Shown: in pieces, positions 1 to 6,336 of the stretch | Layout of the letters: each line of letters starts with the position of its first letter | Position numbering within the stretch: position 1 is the stretch's first letter | DNA from: Alphaproteobacteria bacterium | Lineage (GTDB): Bacteria; Pseudomonadota; Alphaproteobacteria; UBA2136; UBA6156 | Reading direction: 5' to 3' | NCBI GenBank assembly: GCA_020249005.1 | Contig: JADCGN010000066.1 | Span: forward strand, 1 to 17,128 | DNA length: 17,128 nucleotides | Translations under genes and position numbers: made by a program | Notes under the pieces: generated by a model | Told to the model about the DNA's origin: nothing | Databases searched by the model: none | What the model saw: only the letters and a program-made list of their open reading frames with translations

Positions 1-5
1 ATCAT
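1..5 (-). CDS. rplN: 50S ribosomal protein L14, first codons only (partial)
   Basis: The minus strand downstream of rpsQ carries an AGAGGAG ribosome-binding site about 7 bases before an ATG at position 5. The two remaining bases (AT) fit the Met-Ile start usual for L14. Gene order (rpsQ then rplN) is the standard S10/spc junction. Only five bases are inside the window, so the call rests on the ribosome-binding site and synteny and not on protein sequence. Confidence 0.6.
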
Positions 6-29
6 GGACCTGCTCCTCTTTCTTTAAGT

Positions 30-311
30 TTAGGCCTGCACGTCGCTGGCGTTGTCGGTCACCATCAGCCCGGCCGCCTGCACCACGCGGTGCAGTTCAA
101 AGCGCTTGAGCTTGGAAACTGGCTTGCACTCCACAATTTCCACCACATCGCCCAGCTTGGCAGTGCCGGCGGGGTTGTGGGCATGGAACTTCTTGCTGGT
201 GCGCTGAATCTTGCCATAGATGGGGTGGCGGGTGGTACGCGCCACGCTCACCACGATGGTTTGCGCGGTTTTGTCGGACACAACCGTGCCTTGGAGAACG
301 CGTTTGGGCAT
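30..311 (-). CDS. rpsQ: 30S ribosomal protein S17
   Basis: S17 is a primary 16S rRNA-binding protein of the small subunit with an OB-fold beta barrel. The 93-residue product opens MPKRVLQGTVVSDKTAQTIVV and contains the HPIYGKIQRTSKKFHAHN segment typical of the family, followed by the GDVVEIVECKPVSKLKRF strand. It is slightly longer than the usual 80-88 residues because of a non-conserved C-terminal tail (about residues 81-93, ending ASDVQA). The start is ATG at 311, one base after the rpmC stop, so translation is probably coupled to rpmC. It is the last complete gene of the S10 operon here, and rplN follows 24 bases later. Confidence 0.97.
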   Translation of the reverse strand: MPKRVLQGTVVSDKTAQTIVVSVARTTRHPIYGKIQRTSKKFHAHNPAGTAKLGDVVEIVECKPVSKLKRFELHRVVQAAGLMVTDNASDVQA

Positions 312-312
312 G

Positions 313-513
313 TTACTTGGCCTCCTTCTTCGCCAGTTGGGTTTGGGCCGTTTTCACCCGGGCCACGGCTTTGCGCACCTCGCGCCAGCGGTTGGGGTTG
401 GCCAGTTGGCCCGCGGCTTTTTGGAAGCGCAGGTTCATCTGTTCCTTGCGCAGGCTCAGCAGGGTTTCGGCCAGCTGGGCGGCGCTCTTACCAATGATAT
501 CGCTCATTTTCAT
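313..513 (-). CDS. rpmC: 50S ribosomal protein L29
   Basis: L29 is a small two-helix protein of the large subunit near the peptide exit tunnel. The product (66 residues from the ATG at 513) reads MKMSDIIGKSAAQLAETL, then the LRKEQMNLRFQKAAGQLAN core that identifies the family, and a basic C terminus. Three in-frame starts lie close together: GTG 516, ATG 513 and ATG 507. A GGGAG ribosome-binding site at 523-527 sits 9 bases before ATG 513 and 6 before GTG 516, so I chose 513. The ribosome-binding site overlaps the rplP coding end, so the gene is packed tightly between rplP and rpsQ. Confidence 0.95.
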   Translation of the reverse strand: MKMSDIIGKSAAQLAETLLSLRKEQMNLRFQKAAGQLANPNRWREVRKAVARVKTAQTQLAKKEAK

Positions 514-517
514 CACA

Positions 518-934
518 TTAGCTCCCGTGGTGACGCGTCACAATTTTGGTTTTGATCGGCAGTTTCATGGCGGCCAGGCGGAAGGCTTCCTTCGCCACGG
601 CCTCGGTCACGCCGGCCATTTCGTACAGAATCTTGCCGGGCTTGACGCGGGCGACCCAGTATTCCGGAGCCCCCTTCCCGCTCCCCATCCGCACTTCGGC
701 GGGTTTGCGGCTAACAGGAACATCGGGGAACACCCGCACCCACACCCGGCCACCGCGGGCGATGGAACGGGTCATGGCACGACGGGCGGCCTCGATTTGG
801 CGGGCGGTCACGCGCTCGGGCTCCATGGCTTTCAGGCCATATTCACCGAACGACACCTCGGTGCCGCCTTTGGCATTGCCGTAAATCCGCCCTTTATGGG
901 CCTTACGGTATTTGGTGCGCTTGGGTTGCAGCAT
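518..934 (-). CDS. rplP: 50S ribosomal protein L16
   Basis: L16 lies near the peptidyl-transferase centre and the A-site tRNA elbow and is needed for late assembly of the large subunit. The 138-residue product starts MLQPKRTKYRKAHKGRI. It carries the family core: GLKAMEPERVTARQIEAARR, the GGRVWVRVFPDVPVSRKPAEVRMG stretch (about residues 61-85) and GAPEYWVARVKPGKILYEMAGV. Length and ends match the family, so no truncation is seen. It lies between rpsC (27-base gap upstream) and rpmC, the normal S10-operon position. Confidence 0.98.
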   Translation of the reverse strand: MLQPKRTKYRKAHKGRIYGNAKGGTEVSFGEYGLKAMEPERVTARQIEAARRAMTRSIARGGRVWVRVFPDVPVSRKPAEVRMGSGKGAPEYWVARVKPGKILYEMAGVTEAVAKEAFRLAAMKLPIKTKIVTRHHGS

Positions 935-961
935 GGTTGGTTTCCTCTAATCTTGTGGCCT

Positions 962-1612
962 TTACGAAGCAGGGCTGCTCAGGTCAAGGTTGTATTTTTC
1001 ACCGTGGTTCACCCACACTTGCACGCCGATCACCCCGTAGGTGGTTTGGGCGGTGCCGTAACCGTAGTCGATGTCGGCCCGCAGGGTGTGCAGCGGCAGG
1101 GCACCTTCAATGTACCAGTCGGTCCGGGCGATTTCGGCGCCGGCCAAGCGGCCGGAGAGACGCACACGCACCCCCTTGGCCCCGTTGCCCATGGCGTTCT
1201 GCACGGCGCGCTTCATCGCGCGGCGGTAAGCAATCCGGCGCTCGATTTGGTCGGCGATGCTGTCGGCAATCAGTTTGGCATCGATGTCGGGCTTGCGGAT
1301 TTCCACAATGTTCAGCACCACATCGGATTTGCTCTTGGCCTGTAGTTGCTTGCGCAGCGTTTCGATATCGGCACCTTTTTTGCCGATGATCACGCCCGGG
1401 CGCGCGCTGTGGATGAAGATGCGGCACTTTTTGTTGGGGCGCTCGATGGTGATCTTGCTGATCGCCGCACCCTTCAGTTTGCCCAACAGGAAGGTGCGGA
1501 TCGCCGCGTCTTCCTTCAGCATTTCGGGGTAATCCTTACCGGCGAACCACATGCTGTCCCAGCCGCGGTTGATGCCCAGGCGCAGGCCAATCGGTTTGAC
1601 TTTCTGACCCAT
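962..1612 (-). CDS. rpsC: 30S ribosomal protein S3
   Basis: S3 lines the mRNA entry channel of the small subunit and contributes to its helicase activity. The product is 216 residues. Its N terminus MGQKVKPIGLRLGINRGWDS is the family hallmark. A type II KH domain follows with the GxxG loop GKKG at residues 77-80 inside SARPGVIIGKKGADIE. The C-terminal S3 domain includes YRRAMKRAVQNAMGNGAKGV and RLSGRLAGAEIARTDWY. The ATG at 1612 lies three bases after the rplV stop codon, indicating translational coupling. The C terminus is short and ends DLSSPAS. Confidence 0.98.
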   Translation of the reverse strand: MGQKVKPIGLRLGINRGWDSMWFAGKDYPEMLKEDAAIRTFLLGKLKGAAISKITIERPNKKCRIFIHSARPGVIIGKKGADIETLRKQLQAKSKSDVVLNIVEIRKPDIDAKLIADSIADQIERRIAYRRAMKRAVQNAMGNGAKGVRVRLSGRLAGAEIARTDWYIEGALPLHTLRADIDYGYGTAQTTYGVIGVQVWVNHGEKYNLDLSSPAS

Positions 1613-1615
1613 GGA

Positions 1616-2074
1616 TTAAGCCTCCGTCTTTTCGGTGGTTGCGGTAGATTTGGCTTGGCTGGCAGCGTTGTCAGCCTTGGCGGGCTTGGCGGCAGCCTTA
1701 GGGGCCGCGGTTTGCTCGGCCACCACCACGGTGATGTGGCAGCGGTGCTTCAGCACCGGGGCGGCGCGGCCACGGGCACGCGGGTTGAAGCGCTTCAGCA
1801 CCGTGCCTTTGTCGGCATAGGCGCGGGCCACGACCAGCTTGTCGAGGTTCAGGCCGGCATTGTGTTCGGCGTTGGCGATGGCCGAGAGCAGCACCTTGCG
1901 GGCGGGCGTGGCCAAGCGCTTCTTGCAAAATTGCAGCGCGTTGAGGGCTTGCGCGATCGGCTTGCCGCGGATCAGCGCCAGCACCAACTGGGCCTTTTGT
2001 GGGCTGCCCTTCAGACCGCGCGCGGTGGCGGCGGCCTCGGTGGCGCTCTTTACGTGGGGAGTCGGGAGGCTCAT
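1616..2074 (-). CDS. rplV: 50S ribosomal protein L22 with low-complexity C-terminal tail
   Basis: L22 binds 23S rRNA, and its beta hairpin lines the nascent-peptide exit tunnel. The core is recognisable: RGLKGSPQKAQLVLALIRGK, NALQFCKKRLATPARKVLLSA, AEHNAGLNLDKLVVARAYAD, and the hairpin region FNPRARGRAAPVLKHRCHITVVV. The product is 152 residues against a usual 110-127. The excess is a C-terminal tail of about 31 residues rich in Ala, Lys and Thr (about residues 122-152). A GAGAGGA ribosome-binding site lies 7 bases before ATG 2074. It follows rpsS by 18 bases. Confidence 0.97.
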   Translation of the reverse strand: MSLPTPHVKSATEAAATARGLKGSPQKAQLVLALIRGKPIAQALNALQFCKKRLATPARKVLLSAIANAEHNAGLNLDKLVVARAYADKGTVLKRFNPRARGRAAPVLKHRCHITVVVAEQTAAPKAAAKPAKADNAASQAKSTATTEKTEA

Positions 2075-2092
2075 GTCTCTATCCTCTCAAGC

Positions 2093-2383
2093 TTATTTCT
2101 TACCCGGTTTGGCCGCTTCGGCCTTCTTCTCGGGGTGACCGTTGAAGGTCCGGGTGGGGGCAAATTCGCCCAGCTTGTGGCCGATCATGTTGTCGGTCAC
2201 CAACACGGGGATGAACTTGTTGCCGTTGTGCACAGCCAGCGCCACACCGACGAAATCCGGCATGATGGTGCTGCGACGGCTCCAGGTCTTGATCACTTCC
2301 TTTTTGCCGCTGCTTTGCACCTTGGCGATTTTCTTCACCAGATGGCCATCCACGAAGGGGCCTTTTTTAACGGAACGGGCCAT
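2093..2383 (-). CDS. rpsS: 30S ribosomal protein S19
   Basis: S19 sits in the head of the small subunit, contacts S13 and forms part of the intersubunit bridge region. The 96-residue product begins MARSVKKGPFVDGHLVKKI and contains IKTWSRRSTIMPDFVGVALAVHNG and NMIGHKLGEFAPTRTFNGH, all diagnostic. The family ends soon after the NGH motif; here about 14 further charged and Ala-rich residues follow (EKKAEAAKPGKK). A GGAG ribosome-binding site precedes ATG 2383, between rplB and rplV in the standard order. Confidence 0.98.
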   Translation of the reverse strand: MARSVKKGPFVDGHLVKKIAKVQSSGKKEVIKTWSRRSTIMPDFVGVALAVHNGNKFIPVLVTDNMIGHKLGEFAPTRTFNGHPEKKAEAAKPGKK

Positions 2384-2403
2384 TTTACTGTCTCTCCTTC
2401 AGC

Positions 2404-3237
2404 TTAGCGGGTGGCGTTGCGGCGGCGGATGATCATCCGGCTGCTCGGTTTACGCAGGTTACGGGTCTTCTTACCCTTGGTGGATTTCCCCCACGGCGTG
2501 ACCGGGTGACGGCCGCCCGAGGTCTTCCCTTCCCCACCACCGTGCGGGTGGTCGATCGGGTTCATGGCCACCCCGCGCACCACGCTGCGCTTGCCCAGCC
2601 AGCGGTTACGGCCGGCTTTGCCGAGTTGGCGGTTCATGTGGTCGGGGTTGGAAACGGCGCCGATGGTGGCCATGCAGCTTTCGTGCACCCGGCGCAATTC
2701 GCCGCTGGGCATTTTCAGCTGAATGGTGGCGCCATCCTTACCGGCAACCTGCACGCTGCTGCCAGCGCTGCGGGCCATTTTACCGCCAGCGCCGGGCTTC
2801 ACTTCCACGTTGTGCACCACGGTCCCCACCGGAATGTTCTTCAAGGGCAGCGCGTTACCGGGCTGAATTTCGGCTTGGGCGCCAGCCATCACGGTGTCAC
2901 CAGCCTTCAGCTTTTGCGGGGCCAAGATGTAGCTCTTTTCGCCATCCTTGTAGCTGATGAGGGCGATGAAGGCGCTGCGGTTTGGGTCGTATTCCAAACG
3001 CTCCACCTTCGCCGGCACGCCCAGCTTGGCGCGGCGGAAATCGATCATGCGGTAGCGGCGCTTGTGCCCGCCGCCACGTTGCCAGACGGTGGTCACACCC
3101 TGGTTGTTGCGGCCACCGCTGCTGGTCAGCGGCACCGTCAGGCTGCGCTCGGGCTTGCCCTTGTGCAGTTCGCTGCGGTCCACCGCAATCAGCTGGCGCC
3201 GGCCGGCCGAGGTGGGGTTAAAGGTTTTCAGAGCCAT
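2404..3237 (-). CDS. rplB: 50S ribosomal protein L2
   Basis: L2 is a large conserved 23S rRNA-binding protein required for subunit association and peptidyl-transferase centre assembly. The product is 277 residues, normal length. It starts MALKTFNPTSAGRRQLIAVD. The RNA-binding stretch GGRNNQGVTTVWQRGGGHKR lies near residues 41-60. The C-terminal signature NPIDHPHGGGEGKTSGGRHP starts at residue 226 and includes His230 and His232, in the region of the functionally important histidine of the family. AAGGAG lies about 8 bases before ATG 3237. It follows rplW with a 23-base gap. Confidence 0.99.
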   Translation of the reverse strand: MALKTFNPTSAGRRQLIAVDRSELHKGKPERSLTVPLTSSGGRNNQGVTTVWQRGGGHKRRYRMIDFRRAKLGVPAKVERLEYDPNRSAFIALISYKDGEKSYILAPQKLKAGDTVMAGAQAEIQPGNALPLKNIPVGTVVHNVEVKPGAGGKMARSAGSSVQVAGKDGATIQLKMPSGELRRVHESCMATIGAVSNPDHMNRQLGKAGRNRWLGKRSVVRGVAMNPIDHPHGGGEGKTSGGRHPVTPWGKSTKGKKTRNLRKPSSRMIIRRRNATR

Positions 3238-3260
3238 TGTTTCTTCTCCTTATCCCCAAA

Positions 3261-3560
3261 TTACTTCACGCCCGCCATCAGGTCGGCGCTTTGGCCGTCC
3301 TTCAGCTGTACAAACGCTTTTTTCACGTCTTGCGTGGCCCCGAAGCGGCCACCCTTCTTCTTGCCCTTGGCAATCAGGGTGTTCACGCGGGTCACTTCCA
3401 CGCCGTAGAGCGCTTGCACCGCAGCCTTGATTTCGGGCTTGGTGGCGGTTTTCAGCACTTCAAAGCTCAGCCAGTTGCCTTGCTCGGCAATTTTGGTGGT
3501 CTTTTCAGTCACCAGCGGACGCTTGATCAGCTGGTAGAATTTTTCGTTCACGGTTGCCAT
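3261..3560 (-). CDS. rplW: 50S ribosomal protein L23
   Basis: L23 lies at the exit of the peptide tunnel and is the docking site for trigger factor and SRP. The product is 99 residues, the usual length. It contains LIKRPLVTEKTTKIAEQGNW and FEVLKTATKPEIKAAVQALYG, then the GVEVTRVNTLIAKGKKKGGRFG loop, all characteristic. ATG 3560 is three bases after the rplD stop, so translation is probably coupled to L4. No unusual features are seen. Confidence 0.98.
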   Translation of the reverse strand: MATVNEKFYQLIKRPLVTEKTTKIAEQGNWLSFEVLKTATKPEIKAAVQALYGVEVTRVNTLIAKGKKKGGRFGATQDVKKAFVQLKDGQSADLMAGVK

Positions 3561-3563
3561 CGG

Positions 3564-4352
3564 TTAGGCCTCCTTCTTGGTCTTGGCACTGGCCCCGGCC
3601 TTCGCCGGGGTTACGGCTTTGGCCTCCAGCTTTTTGGCCGGCGCGGCTTTCGGTGCCTTGGCTTCCGCCTTCGGGGCGGCCGCTTTGGCAGCGGGCTTGG
3701 CAGCCTTGGCCGGTTTCGCGGTTGCGGCCTTCTCGCTCAGCAAACGGGCGGTCAGCAGTTCCACCGCGTGCTTGGTCAGCACCAGCTTCTCGCGCTTCAG
3801 GATATCCAGCACGTTGGCGCCGCCGGTCGGGATCACCTTCACGTGCGGCAGGTTACGGCTGGCACGGTCGAAGTTGGGCTCCAGCGCGTCCACAATGAAG
3901 GTGGCGTTGGTGGCACCCAATTTCGCCAGGCTGGCGGCCAGTTCCTTGGTCTTGTGGCTGGCCATGGTGGCCTCGTCGATCACGATCAGGCTTTGGCTTT
4001 GCGCCTTGCTGGCCAGGGCCGACTTCAGCGCCAGGGCGCGCACGGCCTTAGGCAGGCTGGAGGAAAAGTCGCGGCCGCGGGGACCGAACACCACGCCACC
4101 ACCCACGAACAGGCTGGGGCTCTTGGCACCGTGGCGGGCGCCACCGGTCTTCTTCTGGCCGTAAATCTTCTTCTTGGAACGGTCGATTTCACCGCGGGTC
4201 TTGGTAAAGGCCAAGCCAGCGCGTTGGCTGTCGCGCTGCCAGTTGACCGCGCGGGCCAACAGGTCGGTGCGCACGTCTACGCCAAACACGCCCGGGTTCA
4301 GTTCCAGGCTGCCGGCTTTCTTGCCGCTCAGGGTCAGGATTTCAACTTGCAT
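3564..4352 (-). CDS. rplD: 50S ribosomal protein L4 with long Ala/Lys/Pro tail
   Basis: L4 binds 23S rRNA, extends a loop into the exit tunnel, and in some bacteria represses the S10 operon. The core runs from MQVEILTLSGKKAGSLELN through QKKTGGARHGAKSPSLFVGG (the tunnel loop) and VVFGPRGRDFSSSLPKAVRALALKSAL (cut here only for reading) to DILKREKLVLTKHAVELL. The product is 262 residues against a usual 200-210. The extra 58 residues (205-262, positions 3567-3740) are an Ala/Lys/Pro-rich low-complexity tail. Within the tail the codons for VTPAKAGA form a near-perfect DNA palindrome (see 3589-3614). ATG 4352 lies 12 bases after the rplC stop. Confidence 0.97.
   Translation of the reverse strand: MQVEILTLSGKKAGSLELNPGVFGVDVRTDLLARAVNWQRDSQRAGLAFTKTRGEIDRSKKKIYGQKKTGGARHGAKSPSLFVGGGVVFGPRGRDFSSSLPKAVRALALKSALASKAQSQSLIVIDEATMASHKTKELAASLAKLGATNATFIVDALEPNFDRASRNLPHVKVIPTGGANVLDILKREKLVLTKHAVELLTARLLSEKAATAKPAKAAKPAAKAAAPKAEAKAPKAAPAKKLEAKAVTPAKAGASAKTKKEA
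3589..3614 (-). repeat. REP-like palindromic unit inside the rplD 3' end
   Basis: Two perfect 7-bp arms (CCCCGGC at 3593-3599 and GCCGGGG at 3604-3610) flank a CTTC loop. On the coding strand the unit begins GTAACCCCGGCGAAGG and continues CCGGGGCCAG. It closely resembles the short dispersed palindromes seen in many proteobacterial genomes that, when inside genes, encode TPAKAG-type peptides. Here it is read in frame as VTPAKAGA in the L4 tail. Only one copy is visible in this window, so repeat status is inferred from resemblance, not from copy number. Confidence 0.5.
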
Positions 4353-4364
4353 GAGGAGGGCTCC

Positions 4365-5030
4365 TTACTTCGCGGCCTTGGCAGTTTTTTGCTTGGCGGC
4401 ATCGCGCACCATCACGTAACCGCCTTCGGCGCCGGGCACGCTGCCCTTCACCAAAATCAGGCCTTCGTTGGCATCCACGCGCACCACTTCCAGGTTGTGG
4501 GTGGTCACAGTTTCAGTCCCATAGTGGCCAGGCATCTTCTTGCCTTTAAACACTTTACCGGGGTCTTGGCGTTGGCCGGTGGAACCCGCGCTGCGGTGAC
4601 GGATGCTCACCCCGTGGGTGGCGCGCAGACCGGCGAAGTTCCAGCGGAACATCGCGCCGGTAAAGCCACGGCCCTTGGTGATGCCTTGCACGTCGACCTT
4701 CTGGCCTTCCTTGAACAGGTCGGCCTTCAGTTCGGTGCCAGCAGCCAGCAGGTTTTCCGGCTGGACGCGGAATTCGGCAATCTTGGCCACCGGCTTGGTG
4801 TTCAGCTTCTTGAACATGCCTTGCAGCGGCTTGCTGACGCGGGCTTCCTGCTTGGCAAAAGCGCCCACTTGCACCGCGGTGTAACCGTGGGTTTCGGCGG
4901 TGCGCTGGGCCAACACGGTGGCATCTTGCACTTGCAGCACAGTCACCGGCACGTGGCGGCCGGCGGCGTCGAACACGCGGGTCATGCCCACCTTTTTGGT
5001 GATCAGACCGGTACGGGTTTGGTTTGGCAT
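4365..5030 (-). CDS. rplC: 50S ribosomal protein L3
   Basis: L3 is a primary 23S rRNA-binding protein whose extended loop reaches the peptidyl-transferase centre. The product is 221 residues, within family range. It starts MPNQTRTGLITKKVGMTRVF. It has GITKGRGFTGAMFRWNFAG and the RHRSAGSTGQRQDPGKVFKG signature; the Gln of the GQRQDPG motif is the residue methylated by PrmB in E. coli. KKMPGHYGTETVTTHNLEVV follows. The Ala/Lys-rich C terminus is short. It lies 19 bases downstream of rpsJ and 12 bases upstream of rplD, the standard order. Confidence 0.98.
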   Translation of the reverse strand: MPNQTRTGLITKKVGMTRVFDAAGRHVPVTVLQVQDATVLAQRTAETHGYTAVQVGAFAKQEARVSKPLQGMFKKLNTKPVAKIAEFRVQPENLLAAGTELKADLFKEGQKVDVQGITKGRGFTGAMFRWNFAGLRATHGVSIRHRSAGSTGQRQDPGKVFKGKKMPGHYGTETVTTHNLEVVRVDANEGLILVKGSVPGAEGGYVMVRDAAKQKTAKAAK

Positions 5031-5049
5031 AATCCTATCCTCCCCTGCC

Positions 5050-5430
5050 CTACAGCTTAATCTGCACGTCCACGCCGGCGGCGAGGTCGAGTTTCATCAA
5101 GGCATCGATGGTTTGCGGCGTCGGCTCCACAATCTCCAGCACGCGCTTGTGGGTGCGGAGCTCGAAGTGCTCGCGGCTCTTCTTGTCAATGTGCGGGCTG
5201 CGCAACACGCAGAAACGCTCAATCTTGGTCGGCATCGGAATCGGGCCACGGACTTTGGCGCCGGTACGCTTGGCGGTTTCCACAATTTCCAACGTGGATT
5301 TGTCGAGGATCCGGTGATCGTAGCTCTTCAAGCGGATGCGGATGTTCGCATCGTCGCTGGTGTTTGCCTTGGGGGCGGCCGCTTTCGGGGCGGCTTTGGT
5401 CGCCTTGGCGGCGGTGGCGGGGGTGGCCAT
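5050..5430 (-). CDS. rpsJ: 30S ribosomal protein S10 with Ala/Lys-rich N-terminal extension
   Basis: S10 is part of the small-subunit head and (as NusE) partners NusB in transcription antitermination. The conserved core starts at NIRIRLKSYDHRILDKSTLE and includes RTGAKVRGPIPMPTKIERF and LRSPHIDKKSREHFELRTHK. I place the start at ATG 5430 because AGGAG (5440-5444) lies 9 bases upstream. The in-frame TTG at 5439 directly abuts that ribosome-binding site and is unlikely. This gives 126 residues against the usual 102-105; the excess is an N-terminal segment of about 25 residues rich in Ala, Lys and Pro. First gene of the S10 operon, with its own promoter and leader. Confidence 0.97.
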   Translation of the reverse strand: MATPATAAKATKAAPKAAAPKANTSDDANIRIRLKSYDHRILDKSTLEIVETAKRTGAKVRGPIPMPTKIERFCVLRSPHIDKKSREHFELRTHKRVLEIVEPTPQTIDALMKLDLAAGVDVQIKL

Positions 5431-5640
5431 AGGGCTCAACTCCTGTTGGCACGTTCCGGTCTCGCCTGACCGTAAGAGGTGCAGTTACGGCAACACGTTA
5501 CAACAAAAGCCGCCCTGCGGTTGCCGATGCAGGGAGGCTTGGGGGGCAATAATTGGCGATTTTCTGCCCCTCAATCCATTCTCTGGGCGGTTTAAGGCAT
5601 GCCTTACAAACCCAGAACTTTGCCCACTTTGGGTAGGCTT
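5431..5640 (-). promoter_or_regulatory. Structured 5' leader of the S10 operon
   Basis: This 200-nt stretch upstream of rpsJ has no gene. On the minus strand it contains, in order of transcription: a nested hairpin with TCTGGG/CCCAGA outer arms around AAGGCATGCCTT (about 5580-5614); a GGGGCA/TGCCCC stem (5543-5548 with 5565-5570); and a GC-rich hairpin followed by a U tract (5505-5538, listed separately). S10 leaders in other bacteria are the site of L4-dependent feedback; whether this one works that way is inference from position and structure only. Confidence 0.5.
5505..5538 (-). terminator. Terminator-like hairpin within the S10 leader (candidate attenuator)
   Basis: Reading the minus strand, GCC-U-CCCUGC pairs with GCAGGG-C-GGC across a 10-nt loop (one internal mismatch) and is followed at once by UUUUGUUG. 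This is intrinsic-terminator form but lies between the promoter and rpsJ, about 75 bases before the start codon. It would therefore control readthrough into the ribosomal operon. Function is inferred. Confidence 0.5.
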
Positions 5641-5646
5641 AGGGGC

Positions 5647-5675
5647 CATATAGGCCGCCGTGTTGGGGGTGTCAA
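5647..5675 (-). promoter_or_regulatory. Sigma-70-type promoter for the S10 operon
   Basis: On the minus strand a perfect TTGACA (5675-5670) is followed after exactly 17 bases by TATATG (5652-5647). This is the best promoter match in the window and lies about 215 bases upstream of rpsJ, after the cheW terminator. Confidence 0.7.
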
Positions 5676-5689
5676 GGCTTATTTGCAGG

Positions 5690-5715
5690 AAAAAACCGGG
5701 GGGGCAGCGCCCCCC
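5690..5715 (-). terminator. Rho-independent terminator downstream of cheW
   Basis: On the minus strand GGGGGGC, a 3-nt loop and GCCCCCC form a perfect 7-bp stem (5715-5699), followed within a few bases by a run of six T (5695-5690). It separates cheW from the S10 promoter. Confidence 0.85.
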
Positions 5716-5738
5716 AGTCGGTGCAACGGTCACACCCT

Positions 5739-6242
5739 CTAGCCGGCACTGGCCAGGGCGTTCATTTCATCGGTATTGAAGACTTTGCGCATGTCGATGT
5801 GCACGATCATCTTGTCTTCGTGGTTGGAAATGCCCTTGATGTACTCGGCGCCCACGCTGCCAGCCACCAGGCTTGGCGGCGGGGTGATGGTATCGACCGG
5901 GATCCGTTCCACCTCACGTACGCTGTCCACAATCAGGCCAATCACCATGCTGCCGGAAAGCTCAACCACGATAATCCGGGTTTCCTCGGTGGTGTTTTCG
6001 GCCGCCAAGCCAAAACGCTTGCGCAGATCCACCACCGGAATGATTTGACCGCGTAGGTTGATGACGCCTTCTACAAACGCCGGGGCTTGCGGCACCGGGG
6101 TAATGGCGGTGGGGCGGATGATTTCGCGCACGTCGAGAATCGGCAGGGCAAAAATTTCGCCGAACAGCTCGAACGTCACCAGTTGTTGCAGACTGGCCAA
6201 CGTGGCTTCTTTGCTGCCTTGGCGGGTGGCGGAATTAAGCAT
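5739..6242 (-). CDS. cheW: Chemotaxis adaptor protein CheW
   Basis: CheW couples chemoreceptors to the histidine kinase CheA at polar arrays in the cytoplasm. The 167-residue product is a single CheW domain after a short N-terminal leader of about 20 residues. Family landmarks are LVTFELFGEIFALPILDVRE (about 21-40), FVEGVINLRGQIIPVVDLRK with the NLRG motif at 62-65, and MVIGLIVDSVREVERIP. The C-terminal half ends YIKGISNHEDKMIVHIDMRK, also typical. A purine-rich AAAGGTG ribosome-binding site lies about 8 bases before ATG 6242. It stands alone: no cheA, cheY or receptor gene is in the window. It is divergent from fliI and ends at its own terminator. Confidence 0.95.
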   Translation of the reverse strand: MLNSATRQGSKEATLASLQQLVTFELFGEIFALPILDVREIIRPTAITPVPQAPAFVEGVINLRGQIIPVVDLRKRFGLAAENTTEETRIIVVELSGSMVIGLIVDSVREVERIPVDTITPPPSLVAGSVGAEYIKGISNHEDKMIVHIDMRKVFNTDEMNALASAG

Positions 6243-6278
6243 AGGGGCACCTTTCGCGGTGAATTGTTCTTAGGGGTA

Positions 6279-6293
6279 GCCTAGCCGCTAGGC
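6279..6293. promoter_or_regulatory. Inverted repeat between divergent cheW and fliI
   Basis: GCCTAG-CCG-CTAGGC is a perfect 6-bp inverted repeat with a 3-base centre in the 94-base gap between the two divergent motility genes. The position would suit an operator for a shared regulator. No clear promoter hexamers are seen beside it, so function is conjecture. Confidence 0.3.
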
Positions 6294-6336
6294 AGGGCGG
6301 TTATCAAGAGGGCGGTGCTGTGGCAGCCTAAGGCCC

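Noticed and set aside
317..1345. A 342-codon plus-strand frame opposite rplP and rpsC.
   Set aside because: Shadow of conserved ribosomal genes; Gly/His/Ala-rich translation with no domain.
3237..5060. A 607-codon open frame on the plus strand opposite rplW, rplD and rplC.
   Set aside because: It lies antisense to three certain ribosomal genes; composition is His/Gly/Leu-rich as expected from reversed GC-rich codons, with no recognisable domain.
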